A stretch of DNA of 64,000 bases from Anadara kagoshimensis (Eukaryota; Mollusca; Bivalvia; Arcoida; Arcidae): NCBI GenBank assembly GCA_021292105.1, contig CM037868.1, positions 34,723,523 through 34,787,522 of the forward strand. Direction: 5' to 3'. The stretch's first letter is position 1. Each line of letters begins with the position of its first letter. Positions 42,064 to 53,638 of this stretch are shown piece after piece. The position numbers were made by a program, and so were the translations under genes. The notes beneath the pieces are model-generated. The model had not been told where the DNA came from. It did not search any database and saw only the letters and a list, made by a program, of their open reading frames with translations.

Positions 42064-42593
42064 CACTAGAAAGGGGGTTTTACCGGAATAATTGCGAAAT
42101 TCCGGAATAGTTAAGACACTTTCCGTAATCTTTGCAAAAATCCAGAATATTAGATCAAATCAGGAATTTTTATACCAAATCCGAAACAATCAGACAAAAT
42201 CCGGAATAATTGGTCAAAATCCGGAATAATTAGAATAATTTTACGGATTCTAAATATTCCGGTAAGTGTCTGATTATTCCAGTAAAAGACTAATTATTAC
42301 GGAAAAAATCTAATTATTACGGCAAATGTCAAATTATTACGGTAAAAACTTTTTAAAAAATTATTATTTTTTAGAAAATTTCCCGTAATACTTGGACATT
42401 TGCCGGAATAATTAGACTTTTACTGTAATAATCAGTCTTTATCCGGAATAATCAGACACTTACCGTAACAAAATAGTCCAATTATTCCGGATTTTACCTG
42501 ATTATTCCAGATTTATTTGGTTTATTCCAGATTTGGTCTAATTATTCCGGCTTTTCGCAATTATTCCCGGCTGGTAAAAACCCCTTTCTAGTG
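42064..42593. mobile_element. CACTA-type (EnSpm-like) MITE, 530 bp
   Basis: Ends are CACTAGAAAGGGGGTTTTAC and the complement ending CCCCTTTCTAGTG. The 3-bp target duplication TAT lies at 42061-42063 and 42594-42596. The body is nearly all short subterminal repeats, 'ccggaataatt' and its complement, in both orientations. CACTA ends with 3-bp duplications are diagnostic of the CACTA superfamily. No transposase. Confidence 0.92.
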
Positions 42594-42701
42594 TATGATT
42601 TGAGAATTTCATTCAGAAACTGATTTGTTTCCACATTGTGACTCTAAAACATATTTGAAACCAGAACTTTTAAGTGTCAAATAGAAGACCTGTATTTAAA
42701 T

Positions 42702-43232
42702 CAGTGCATTACATTTGTGCAAATCCATATGACTTTTGCGCAGAAAAAATATGGCGATTGCACAAAGGCTTATATTACGATTGCGCAAAACGTAATTGTC
42801 ATGTTAACTAAACACTCTACGAAAATTTTATTAATTTCAAGAATACAATGTTCAATAATTGTTTACAAGCAACATATTTCTAAGTTGTTGATTGAAATTT
42901 CCAAGGCATTTGATGCAACATGGACGCTGCCTCTACTTTCGGGAAGGGCGGTAGTAGTTTTTTGCGACATTCTCTGTATAATGCAACAGCGACATTTTGT
43001 ACATCTTTAGGCAACAAAGTATTTTCTTCTATGTTTTACAGTTCTGTCCGAAGTGTTTTAGAGGGCCTTGCAGATATTTCACCAGATCTGTTGCGTACAT
43101 GGACTCTTAGGTCATGTGGTGTTTATTAAACAGTTTAACATGGGCAATTAAAAACTGTGCAATAGTAGTATACACCATTTGCGCAAATGACATATAGGTG
43201 TTATGAAAATTTTGCGCAAATGTAATGCGCCC
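42702..43232. mobile_element. hAT-like MITE (531 bp) with an internal open frame
   Basis: Ends are CAGTGCATTACATTTGTGCA and the complement ending GCGCAAATGTAATGCGCCC. The 8-bp target duplication ATTTAAAT lies at 42694-42701 and 43233-43240. Subterminal 'tttgcgcaaa' words repeat near both ends. The middle holds an ATG-started 69-codon frame at 42920-43129. Confidence 0.9.
42920..43129 (+). CDS. Uncharacterised 69-codon frame inside an hAT-like MITE
   Basis: It starts MDAASTFGKGGSSFLRH and ends RTWTLRSCGVY with a stop. The composition (Ser, Leu, Arg, few Lys/Asn/Ile) is unlike the AT-rich surroundings and looks more protein-like than chance frames here. No domain was recognised. It may be captured host sequence, a transposase remnant or chance. 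A gcgacattct/gcgacatttt repeat lies inside. Confidence 0.3.
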   Translation: MDAASTFGKGGSSFLRHSLYNATATFCTSLGNKVFSSMFYSSVRSVLEGLADISPDLLRTWTLRSCGVY

Positions 43233-43497
43233 ATTTAAATGTGTATATGCAAAGCTATAGCGGAAAAAGAGCATTCCATTTTCATGGTTTTTTAATTGGG
43301 GGTGGGGGTGGTATTTTAATTATTTATTTTTGAGAACTTGCCCATTACTGGTGCTTTGAATTTGCCGTAAAGATCAAATTTGCAAATTTTTCAAAGGTAC
43401 ATGCTGCCACATTGCATTGGCATTCAATATAAGCATAAATTAAACATCTGATTTTGTTAAAAAAAAATGTGCAGACAGAAATTAAATTCTGTATTTA

Positions 43498-43750
43498 TGT
43501 CCCCCAAAATGAAGTGTGTTGGAGGGGGGGGGAGGGCTCCATTTCTTCCAGCAACAATTTATCTGGCCCTTTTCTCAATAACTGTTTAATAGATCTTTAT
43601 GAAACTTTTCAGGAAGAATCTCTTGGTAAAATAGGTGTGATATTGGCTACCTTTATTTTGATCATGCATATAGTTGTGGATATCCCAGTAGGGGTTCCTT
43701 TGGGGGACAGTGTTTTGAAAGGGCAGTCTTCATGTATTTCAGTTACATCG
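43498..43750. repeat. Possible dispersed repeat
   Basis: Starts tgtcccccaaaatgaagtgt, continues 'cagcaacaatttatctggcc' and is open in one frame. Its start resembles the repeat at 41216. No protein domain was recognised. Confidence 0.35.
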
Positions 43751-44291
43751 TAACTTGTTCAACTTGTCACTGAAGAATCATGAATATTATATAGGGTTAA
43801 AAGTTGATTTTGCTGGATGTTTTTAGGAGAAAACAATTACAAATACCCAGCACCTCCCATCCCCACCCCACCCCCTATCCCCAACATGTGTAAATATTTG
43901 AACTGGAATCTCGAATGCATGGTGGGACTTTGGTGGTAGAAGTGACATACATGTATATTCAGAGAAAACCACAAACTGCTAACCCTCTGCAAGTGAACTG
44001 ACAAAATTTGTACTCTAGGATCTATCTACCCTCGTGGTAGTTGGTACTCTGATCCTAAGCCGAGGCTTTGAACCACTTGGCCACCCGGGTTTCCATGTTG
44101 TTTATTTTACACATATTTTGTTGAATATACATTCCATAAATGTTAAAGGTCAACAACTTTGACCTGTCTGCTTGCCCTACCTTTCATTAAAATTTTTATC
44201 ACAGACCAAATACATGTACATCTATGTATAGAGAGCACAGTATACTAACCTCATAGATTACAGTGGCGTAGCAAGCAAAAAGTTGTGTGCA

Positions 44292-44518
44292 CAGGGATTT
44301 ATCAAGGGCCTATTTAGGGCCGAAATTTGGCCCCATTCCCAATGGAAAAACATTGATTTTTTCCCAAAATGGGCTGAAAAAATTCCCAATTAGAAAATCA
44401 TACCAGATACATAGCTGAAGTCTGGCCATAAATGTTTTCCCAAAATGAGCAAAAAGTTGTTGTTTTTTCCCAATTTTTAGTTTAGGGCCTTTTCCCAAAA
44501 GACCTTGATAAATCCTTG
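44292..44518. mobile_element. hAT-like MITE with 5-bp target duplication (227 bp)
   Basis: Ends are cagggatttatcaagggcc and the complement ending gaccttgataaatccttg. The duplication gtgca lies at 44287-44291 and 44519-44523. It is inserted into a sequence starting 'cagtggcgtagcaagc' (44262). Confidence 0.8.
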
Positions 44519-44766
44519 GTGCATGCCTGGTGTCAGTGCGTTCACACGAGGAGTGTTTGAGAGCATTGCTCCTCCGAAAATTTGAAAAAAGAAGCAAAAT
44601 CTAGGGAATTTTCCTTTCGTTCTCGCTGGATTTTTCCCCATGTCCACAAGTTGTCAATACAGGAAGACGTTTGTATATTGTAAATGACAATTGACAGAAT
44701 GACAAATGACATATAGATAGTTCCCATGTGACGTCACACTGCCCACTTACTTCATAGGTAAAGTAG

Positions 44767-44875
44767 TGGCCATTTTGTAGGCATTTAGAAATTGAATCTT
44801 AAGTTTTTAATTCTTTCTAAAATAGGGTGTATAAAATTTATTGTCACATCGTTGTTATGGGGACAAAAGTCTTAT
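44767..44875. repeat. Dispersed repeat I (copy 1)
   Basis: Words 'gtggccattttgta', 'ttctttctaaaatagggtgt', 'aatttattgtcacat' and 'ttatggggaca' recur in order at 55755-55850. Confidence 0.65.
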
Positions 44876-46067
44876 TACATACATGTATTATACCAGTTTT
44901 AATTTGACAGCACTAGACGGCCGTTTCGGAATACAATTCTTCATCAGTAGTGCTTGGACCAAAATTATGAAACCAAAATTATTTTGAAAATGTTGAAAAG
45001 CTACCCAAAGGGCCAAAATATATTTTACCAAATTAAGCTAAGGAAATACTTTGCATGAGGGAGTATACCTTAGTTTTTTGAGAAATTTTAAATTTTAACT
45101 TGCAGGAAATTTATAAAATATATCAAACTAAAAACATTGGCCATTTTATAAATTTAAAAACTTTATTGATATCACGATTACTTTTTGAAAAACAATAATT
45201 TAAAAATTAACAAATTTGGTTAAAATAGATAGATAAATGATATAGATTGCCCAATAAAATGGCGACCACTCTACTGAAAAATTCGTCTGCTAGAGGTCCA
45301 TGGGAACTATCTATTGGAGAACAAAATATGTGCAAGCACAGGATTATTGGCTTATATACACGCTACGTCACTGGATTACATATGTGCACTGTGTACGGGT
45401 ATGTATTACTTGGATCTTAACACTAACTATGAAATGAGTGGTTTATCCTATATGGATATTTATAATGAAAGATCAAGATGACAGGTCAATGTTGTTTGCC
45501 TATACAAACCAGGTCTGAAGAAAAAAAAACTTTAGATATACATGATGGACCAAAATTTTTGTGACATTTTACATGTTTTAAAGATATTTTTATATTATAT
45601 GTATTATTTATCAAATATTAAACTTCTTTATCACCAAATGATCTGTACGACAGACACTGAAAATTTTTGAAAATGCTATTTTCAATTTTTTAAAACTATT
45701 TTGAATCATTAAGAAGTTAACTGCTTGAAACATGTTAAAAGTAAACTTAAAGGAATATGTATGTTTTTGGAGTTCAGTTTTATAATTAAAAAAAAAAGTT
45801 GTAGAATTGTGTCTTGTAAAATAAATATAATGGGGCATCAGTAATTAAAACATTTTTCATGATATATTCACCAATTCATGGAAATTACAAAATTCCATTC
45901 CCCAAATATTTGTGATATTACCGCAACTATTTATCTAATATTTACAATCATATTGTTTCTGCTTCAATGCAATGTCTGACTGCAATTCTACTTCATGACG
46001 CGATGCAGTTGAATGGAGCACGCGAGTTTATTCTATGTCAATTGTTCTGTGTGAGCGTGGTCTATTC

Positions 46068-46382
46068 GGTTTAGTCTCACTTAGCATACATTTTAAAAAA
46101 ACCATAGTCTCACTTAGCATACATTTTAAAATCACCAAATTTTACCTGAGACAGGTACACCTGGCTATAGTCCATTTCCTAAATATGCATAATTTTCATC
46201 ATAGTCAAATTTTAGTCTTTTTTTAAAACAAGCAACAAAAAATAATGATTAAAGAATATCAATAAAAAATGATAATCAGTTAATTAATGATAAAAAATAA
46301 ATAAATAAATAATTAATTAATCATGAAATTCATTCAAAGATAACTAAAAAAAGAAAAACAGGAAAAGAATGAATGAAATTTA

Positions 46383-46413
<31 letters not shown>

Positions 46414-46667
46414 ATATAATATATATATATATATATAAATCACATATTCAGTGAGGAAAAACATGTTTTCATTCATTCATTCATTCATAATAAATAAAAA
46501 CCGGTAAAAGAATAAATAAATAAGAAATATAAATAATTTAATCAGTTAATTAATAAAAACTAGCAAATAAAATAAAGAAAAACTTCTAAATAAAAGTATA
46601 AATAAATAAACATAATAATAAAACCAGTAAAGAAATAAAAATCAGTAAATAAATAAATAAGGAACAT

Positions 46668-46711
<44 letters not shown>

Positions 46712-47377
46712 AATAAAATAAATAAAGGAATAAATACATAAAAATAAATTTATAAATTTGAATATGGTCATGTTTTAGAAAAACAAAATTTTAATAAACT
46801 ACACCAGGGGTCCAGGATTTCAAGCAATTTCTAAGAGGAATGTAATGACAATAACGATGTTCACTTTTGTTTTTTATCTTTAAAATCTTTTAGTTTTGTT
46901 TTTCTGCCATTAAAATTCCCTTATGTAGTGAGATATATGGACTTTGTGAAAAATTATTATTATTGTCTGTTTAAAGTATTCCGTACTTTTTTATTCTTTT
47001 TTAATTAATAACCTGCTAATTATAGTGAAAATTCTGTCTTTTTCACAATTTGAAAGTGTGAATGTTAAAAAAATATATAATTTTGATTATATTAATATTA
47101 TAAAATGTTTATAAAGATATTGGCTAACATCTTTAACAGTTTTCAGTATTCAGATTAAAATAAAATTGAACACATTTAATTCTTGTTAAAGTGGTTGTAT
47201 GGTGCTTGTATGATTTGCATTAATGTCATTTTATCTTGAAACAGACTTTAGTTTACCTGTAATTAATTTCTATTGTTCTCTCCATGGTCCACAACCATGT
47301 TCCAGTCTCACTTAGCATACATAAAAATCCTACCTTTTTACCTTGAAATTTCAAATGTATGCTAAGTGAGACTACAG
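46068..47377. mobile_element. Mutator-like MITE candidate, 1,310 bp, 9-bp target duplication
   Basis: The perfect duplication ggtctattc lies at 46059-46067 and 47378-47386. Ends are inverted around tagtctcacttagcatac. Each end repeats the motif: at the left directly (46073 and 46107), at the right as an inverted pair (47304 and about 47356-47374). The inside is extremely AT-rich, including (TAAA)n at 46660-46735 and (TA)n at 46382-46437. Confidence 0.8.
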
Positions 47378-47560
47378 GGTCTATTCAATGATGCCGACAG
47401 TTTGAACAGTCAATTTTTAACAAGGTAGTTATAGTTGTTTTTCTTTTGTGAAAAGTGTTAAAATGTCAGTTTATATTTTGTGTTTATTTGAAAAAGTTAC
47501 AAAGGATTGTAAATATAAGGAAAGACATTTGCTTTGACTGTACTGCCTAAGGCATTCATG

Positions 47561-49306
47561 GTTATTTGAGACAGTCCATTCTACTGCATAACTCCATGCA
47601 GTACAGTAAAAAAAATATCATTCCTTAAGGGTCATCTAAGTAGGAAAATTCAAGTGAAAACCATTTCGTTAAAGAGCGTGAAATAGGGGTATAATTATGA
47701 AGTTACCTACACAAGTGTGGAGATTTTTAAATAAAAATACAGAAGGAATTGATAATTTAAGAAATTTTTAAATATTTGTTGCATTTTTTAAAGAAAATTG
47801 TGCAAAAATACACGTGTTGGGGAAAATAGCTTACACCTTGTATAACGAATTAATTTTAAAAAATGAAAAGATATTAAGATAGTCAACATCATAGAGCAGT
47901 GCAAAGGGGCCAGAGTTTGTTAAAGAAATACGAGGTTTTTGAAAACTCGACAATTTACGGTTGAGGTTATCTACGATTTATATTCCTTTTAAAAATGCGT
48001 GTACCAGGCGTGATATTTATATTCTAAGGCCACTACTAATCCAAAATACAACAAGTCACTAAAAGTGCACGGTCACTCAATACTGTTCTATTTAAATTAA
48101 GGTAAATATTGTTTGGTTTCAACAATGTTGAACTATATAAAGCCGAATATGCCTCAGCAATAATCAAGTAATATTCAAACTTAGCTTTTATAATCTTCCC
48201 TTGGATCGTTGGTAGCCTTAGAATATGAACTATCACGCCTGGTACACGCATTTTTAAAACGAAAACAAAACATAAAAAACCTCAACCGTAAATTGTCGAG
48301 TTTTCAAATTCCTCGTATTTCTTTAACAAACTCTACCCCCTTTGCACTGCTCTATGACGTTGACTATCTTAATATCTTTTCATTTTTTAAAATCAATTCG
48401 TTATACAAGGTGTAAGCTATTTTCCCCAACACGTGTATTTTTGCACAATTTTCTTTAAAAAATGCAACAAATATTTTAAAATTGCTTAAATTATCAATTC
48501 CTACTTTATTTTTATTTATAAATCTTCACACTTTTGTAGATAATTTCATAATTATAACCCTCTTTCACGCTTTTCAACCAAATGGTTTTCACTTGAATTT
48601 TCCTACTTAAATGACCCTTAAATGGTGTTATGATATTTTTATTTTTGTTCGTTTCATTGGGTATACATTCACATATTTATATAATATGTGATTGTATCAA
48701 GTAGAAATTGGTTGAAATCTCAAATTGTCACAGAAATATTTTTTGTCTTTAAAATATATAAAAATACATTCTCTATCTTTTTACAAAATTTTACTTAAAA
48801 ATTCTAACGAATACCAAAATTATGATGTCATTTATGAAGTAGCTATTTATGTATCACCCAATTGTAAATGCGCACAAAACTTAATTGAAATTTGCAAAAA
48901 TTATAGGAAATTATAACAATATAGGGACCTTAGGTCAAGTACAATTTTTCAGTCACATGCAGTATAAATATAGTATTCATTTGCTTGTTGTATAAAATAT
49001 CTGTCTCCATGTTGAGCACTGTGTTGTTGATAAAAGCGCACAGGTACCTGTTTTTCACGTCAATGATCGCGGTATAATGACGTCGTTTTACCAACTGTTA
49101 CGTCACAATACTGAAAATGTTGACGTGGAGATTTTGACAGATTTTTACTTGATACAATCACATTCATGGTTATTTGAGACAGTCCATTCTACTGCATAAC
49201 TCCATGCAGTACAGTAAAAAAAAATGTCATTCCTTAAATGGTGTTATAATATTTTCTTTATTTTTGTTGGTTTCATTGGGTATACATTCACATATTTATA
49301 TAATAT
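47561..49306. repeat. Direct repeat of ~145 bp (copies 47561-47638 + 48618-48682 and 49163-49306)
   Basis: Both copies run from attcatggttatttgagaca to cacatatttatataatat. The first copy is split by a foldback element at a TTAA. The second is uninterrupted. The DNA between them (about 48683-49162) has inverted ends gtgattgtatcaagta and tacttgatacaatcac, so it may itself be an insertion at the junction of a dimer. Confidence 0.85.
47639..48617. mobile_element. Foldback element with ~400-bp inverted arms and TTAA target duplication
   Basis: The left arm is 47639-48032, the right arm 48212-48617, and the loop about 179 bases. Ends are gggtcatctaagtaggaaaa and the complement ending ttttcctacttaaatgaccc. 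TTAA lies at 47635-47638 and 48618-48621. TTAA duplications are the hallmark of piggyBac-type transposition; membership is inferred. No transposase frame is seen. The loop (48033-48211) has no recognised content. Confidence 0.92.
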
Positions 49307-49499
49307 ACAGTCATGTTTATTTATTAAACATTTGTCACATTTTTTGTTATATTTTTTTTTAACTTTATTGCAATATATTTAATGTAAAAATTTGTTGTTA
49401 TTTACTACTTGTTTTTCATTGTTAGAAAATCGACAATAAATATGAAGAAGGAGATCTGTCTTTTTTTGCTTCATACACCCCCCCCCCACCCACCCACCC

Positions 49500-49730
49500 A
49501 CTTGACTTCTACAGTATCTCGGGTGACTGTATGTCTGAGGTTGTGGGTTCAAACTCCACCAGGTTCTGACCAAGACTTGAAAATAGATAGCGATTGTTCT
49601 TTTACTATGCACTTTAACCCTAGTGGAAGTTCATATGTTAACCTGACTTATCAGTTTCAAGGTTTTTACTTTGCTTCTGGATTATGATTCGGACATAGAT
49701 TAGTGTTCATTTTTTTATTTAAAACAAGAG
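49500..49730 (+). repeat. SINE family 1 relic joined to dispersed repeat B
   Basis: Words 'gaggttgtgggttcaaac' (box B-like) and 'gaccaagacttgaaaatag' belong to the SINE. From about 49605 'agtggaagttc', 'ttgcttctggattatgattc' belong to repeat B. A C-rich run (cccccccccaccc) precedes it. Confidence 0.65.
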
Positions 49731-51860
49731 GGCCATGAGGCCCTGGGCGCTCACCTGAGAATAAATTGAATTCTACACATTTTTCGAATAATGACATGAA
49801 TAGAGGGTTAACAGAGTTCATTATTTATTAACATGAACTTGACCTAGCTTTTGTCCTGAAAATTGTTCTGGGCAAATTAGATTGGACAAATAAATATGGA
49901 CTCTACAGTGTTCACAAGGGTTTCTTTAATTTGACTTAGCGACCTACTTATTGACCAAACATGACCAATCTACGAACTTGACCTTGCTCTGGTCCTGAAC
50001 ATCGATCTGGACAAATTATATGAAGATTGAACAAAAAATATGGATTAGAGTGTTAACAAGGTTTTTCTATGATTTGACCTAGTGACCTACTTATTGACCC
50101 AACATGGCCCATATATGAACTTGACCTTGCTTTGGTCATGAACATCGTTCTAGACATTGGACAAAAAATATGGACTAGAGTGTTAACAAGGTTTTTCGTT
50201 CTGGACAAATTATGTGAAGATTGGACAAAAAATATGGACTCTAGAGTGTTAACAAGGTTTTTCTATAATTTGACCTAGTGACCTACTTATTAACCCAACA
50301 TAACCCATATACGAACATGACCTTGCTCTGGTCCTGAACATCGATCTGGACAATTATATGAAGATTGAACAAAAAATATGGATTAGAGTGTTAACAAGGT
50401 TTTTCTATCGTTCTAGACATTGGACAAAAAATATGGACTCTAGAGTGTTAACAAGGTTTTTCTATAATTTGACCTAGTGACCTACTTATTAACCCAACAT
50501 AAGCCATATACAAACTTGACCTTGCTTTGGTCATGAACGTTGTTCTAGACAATTTATATGAAGATTGCACAAAAATTACGGACTCTATAGTGTTAACAAG
50601 GTTTTTGTATGATTTGACCTAGTGACCTACTTATAAACCCAACATGACCAATGTACGAAATTGATTTTGCTTTGGTGATGAACATCATTCTGGACAAATT
50701 ATGTGAAGATTGGACAAAAAATATGGACTCTAGAGTGTTAACAGGATTTTTCTATGATTTGACCTAGTGACCTACTTATTGACCCAATATGAACCATATA
50801 TGAACTTGACCTTGCTTTGGTAAAGAACATCGTTCTAGACAATTTATATGAAGATTGGACAAAAAATATGGACTCTAGAGGGTTAACAAGGTTTTTCTAT
50901 GATTTGACCTAGTGACCTACTTATTAACCCAACATAAGCCATATACGAACTTGTCCTTGATTTGGTCATGAACATCGTTCTGGACAAATTATATGAAGAT
51001 TGGACAAAAAATATGGACTCTAGAGTGTTAACAAGGTTTTTCTAGGATTTGACCTAGTGACCTACTTATTGAACCAACATGGCCCATATACAAACTTGAC
51101 CTTGCTTTGGTCATGAACGTTGTTCTAGACAAATTATATGAAGATTGGACAAAAAATATGGACTCTAGAGTGTTAACAAGGATATTCTATGATTTGAGCT
51201 AGTGACCTACTTATTGACCCAACATGGCCCATATACAAACTTGACCTTGCTTCGGTCATGAATGTTGTTCTAGACAAATTATATTAGGATTGGACAAAAA
51301 ATATGGACTCTAGAGTGTTAACAAGGTTTTTCTATGATTTGACCTAGTGACCTACTTATTGACCCAACATAAGCCATATACGAGCTTGACCATGCTTTGG
51401 TCATGAACATCGTTCTGGACAAATTATAAGAAGATTGGACAAAAAATATGGACTCTAGTCTAGAGTGTTAACAAGGTTTTTGTATGATTTGACCTAGTGA
51501 CCTACTTATTGACCCAACATTACTCATATACGAACTTGACCTTGTGTTAGTCATGAACATGGTTCTGGACAAATTATATGAAAATTGGACAAAAAATATG
51601 GACTCTAGAGTGCTAACGACGTTTTTCTATGATTTGACCTAGTGACCTACTTATTGACCCAACATTACCCATATACGAACTTGACTTAGCTTTTGTCCTG
51701 AACATCGTTCTGGACAAGTTTGATGAATATATAACTAAAACTGTGGCCTCTAGAGTGTTAACAATGAAAAGTTGACGCACGACACAGGACACGTGACACA
51801 CGACGGACAAAGACTGATCACAATAGCTCACTTGAGCACTTTGTGCTCAGGTGAGCTTAT
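49731..51860. repeat. ~145-bp satellite element (about 13 units) with fixed ends
   Basis: Units share 'gacctagtgacctacttatt', 'gaacttgaccttgctttgg', 'ttctggacaaattatatgaa' and 'ggactctagagtgttaacaa'. The left end reads gagggccatgaggccctggg then cgctcacctgag. The right end reads 'acacgacggacaaagactgat' and 'tgctcaggtgagct'. The fixed ends show it is one dispersed element containing an array. Some units are shortened (50150-50220 and 50390-50420). Confidence 0.9.
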
Positions 51861-52260
51861 AAAAAAATAAGTGATAAGGCATCATGCTAAAAACCCTCCT
51901 TGTACATTGCCCCGAGACCACTGCAAAGGACACAAGGGTCAAACCAGTAAAGACCGTACAAACACAAATTGTGGTCCAAGATTAATTTATTTCATTAACG
52001 AAAAACCTTATTTACAAACACAAATAGTAAGGTATAGTCTGTATTTTTAATCCATTGACTAAATACTTATAAATCCTTCAAACTGGATTCTTCATTTTAT
52101 ACAAACAAACTATAACATCTGAAAAAAGAAAAAAAAAATCATGTGAGAGGAAAGATTTACAACTTTACTGCTGTTGTAGGGCAACAAAAATTGCTGTCAT
52201 ACAGCTACATGTACTAGTAGTGAAGTTGAGAAATGGAGTTTAACGTCTCAATTATATCGA

Positions 52261-52598
52261 GTTGAGTAATGGTGTTTAACGTCCCAGTCAAGAATATTTC
52301 ACTTATATCGAGGATGTCGCCAGCTGTAGGCGAAGGTGCAGAAATTTTGCCTGTGTGTTGCGCTGATGGCATTATACAGTAGGGTTCTTTAGCGTGCCAA
52401 GCCCATCATGACACAGGACCTCGTTTATTTTAAGATCCCATCCAAAAGAACCGTGACTTTCATTTTGTAATGCCGAGTGCTTGGCAAAAGAACAGTCACT
52501 ACCCACTTTCAAGTCTTGGGTCAGTCCCGGCCGGGGTTCGAACCCACAACCTCCCACTTACGGAGCAAGCACTTTACCAACTGGGCTACCGCAGTGGT
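52261..52598 (-). mobile_element. SINE family 1, nested insertion 1
   Basis: Full-length minus copy with the head complement 'ggttcgaacccacaac' and 'ctgggctaccgcagtgg'. The perfect 13-bp duplication tcaattatatcga lies at 52248-52260 and 52599-52611. Confidence 0.95.
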
Positions 52599-52636
52599 TC
52601 AATTATATCGAGACATTGTCTTAATTATATCAAGAT

Positions 52637-52967
52637 ACGACTGCGGTAGCTCAGTTGGAAGAGTGCTCGCTCCGTAAGTGGGAGGTTGTGTGTTTGATCC
52701 CGGGTCCGGTCTGACCCAAGACTTAAAAGTGGGTAGTGACTGTTCTTTCGCCAAGCACTTGGCATTATGAATGAGAGTCACAGTTCTTTCGGATGGGAAC
52801 TTAAAATAAACAAGGTCCCGTGTCTTGGTAGGCTTGGCATGATAAATAACCCTGCTGTATAATGCAATCAGCGCAACACACAGGCAAAATTTCTGCACTT
52901 CGCCTATAGCTGGCGACATCTCGATATAAGTGAATTATTTTTACTTTGAACACCATTACTCTTAACT
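52637..52967 (+). mobile_element. SINE family 1, nested insertion 2
   Basis: Plus copy starting actgcggtagctcagttgga. The target duplication aattatatcaaga/aattatattaaga (12 of 13) lies at about 52623-52635 and 52969-52981. Confidence 0.9.
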
Positions 52968-53281
52968 CAATTATATTAAGACATTGCAAGCTATAGACAA
53001 AGGTGCAGAAATTTTGCCTGTCAATGTGTGTTGTGCAGATGGCATAACACAGCAGGGTTCTCTATCATACCATGCCTACCATGACACAGGGGACCTTGTT
53101 TATTTTAAGTTCCCATCCGAAAAACCTTGACTTACATTTGGTGATGCTTGATTGCTTGGTGAAACAGTCACTACCAACTTCCAAGTGTAAGGACATAAGG
53201 TCAGAATTTGATACTTGAACTAGTAGTACTTCAGACCACCTTGTCACTGGACTCTTTTTATGGTAAATTGTAAAATAAAAC

Positions 53282-53550
53282 AAGCAAATTCAGTGAATTA
53301 GGATCCCCCACCAGCAGGTTCTTTTTTGTGAATTGCACTTATTTTTAAAGAGCCATAGTTTTTAGGGAAATGAGCAAAGCAACTTGAAATAATGATATGC
53401 GCATCTTTTATCTATGTTGATATTTTGCACCAAGTTTCCTGAAATACGTGCTTCATTGTTTTGGAGAATTAGCACATGGATGGATGGAAGGACTGACAGA
53501 AACTCGAAATTTAATAGCCCCTTCTTTCTCTGAAAGGGGGAGGATAACTA
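53282..53550 (+). repeat. Dispersed repeat C, plus copy 2
   Basis: Words 'agtgaattaggatcc', 'caccagcaggttctttttt', 'gtgcttcattgttttggaga' match 25265-25560. Confidence 0.75.
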
Positions 53551-53603
53551 GTCTGACTGATGTCTGATAATTCGAGAGATTGGGTGACCATTTCTCCATT
53601 TTT

Positions 53604-53609
53604 TTTATT
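53604..53609 (-). terminator. Candidate poly(A) signal for the mitochondrial gene
   Basis: AATAAA on the minus strand, 30 bases beyond the stop codon at 53639. Confidence 0.6.
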
Positions 53610-53638
53610 TTTCCTCAAGAATCCAGTTCTTGTATGAC

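Larger units (their letters stand above)
52223..53230 (-). mobile_element. Old SINE family 1 copy, minus strand, split by two younger SINEs
   Basis: Host pieces lie at about 52223-52260, 52612-52636 and 52968-53230. Read together they give the minus-strand family order (tail, 'tcgagacattg', 'caagctatagac', 'gcagaaattttgcctg', 'actaccaacttccaag'). The younger insertions are 52261-52598 and 52637-52967. Confidence 0.8.
38612..53638. other. Intergenic, repeat-dominated
   Basis: No gene was recognised between the GGT7-like stop and the minus-strand mitochondrial gene. The region holds element H copy 3, a 30-bp minisatellite, several MITEs, a foldback element, a satellite element and nested SINEs (listed). 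Stretches 40110-41215, 41650-42060 and 45310-46060 are AT-rich with nothing recognisable beyond a diverged family F MITE piece at 41871-41945. Confidence 0.6.
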
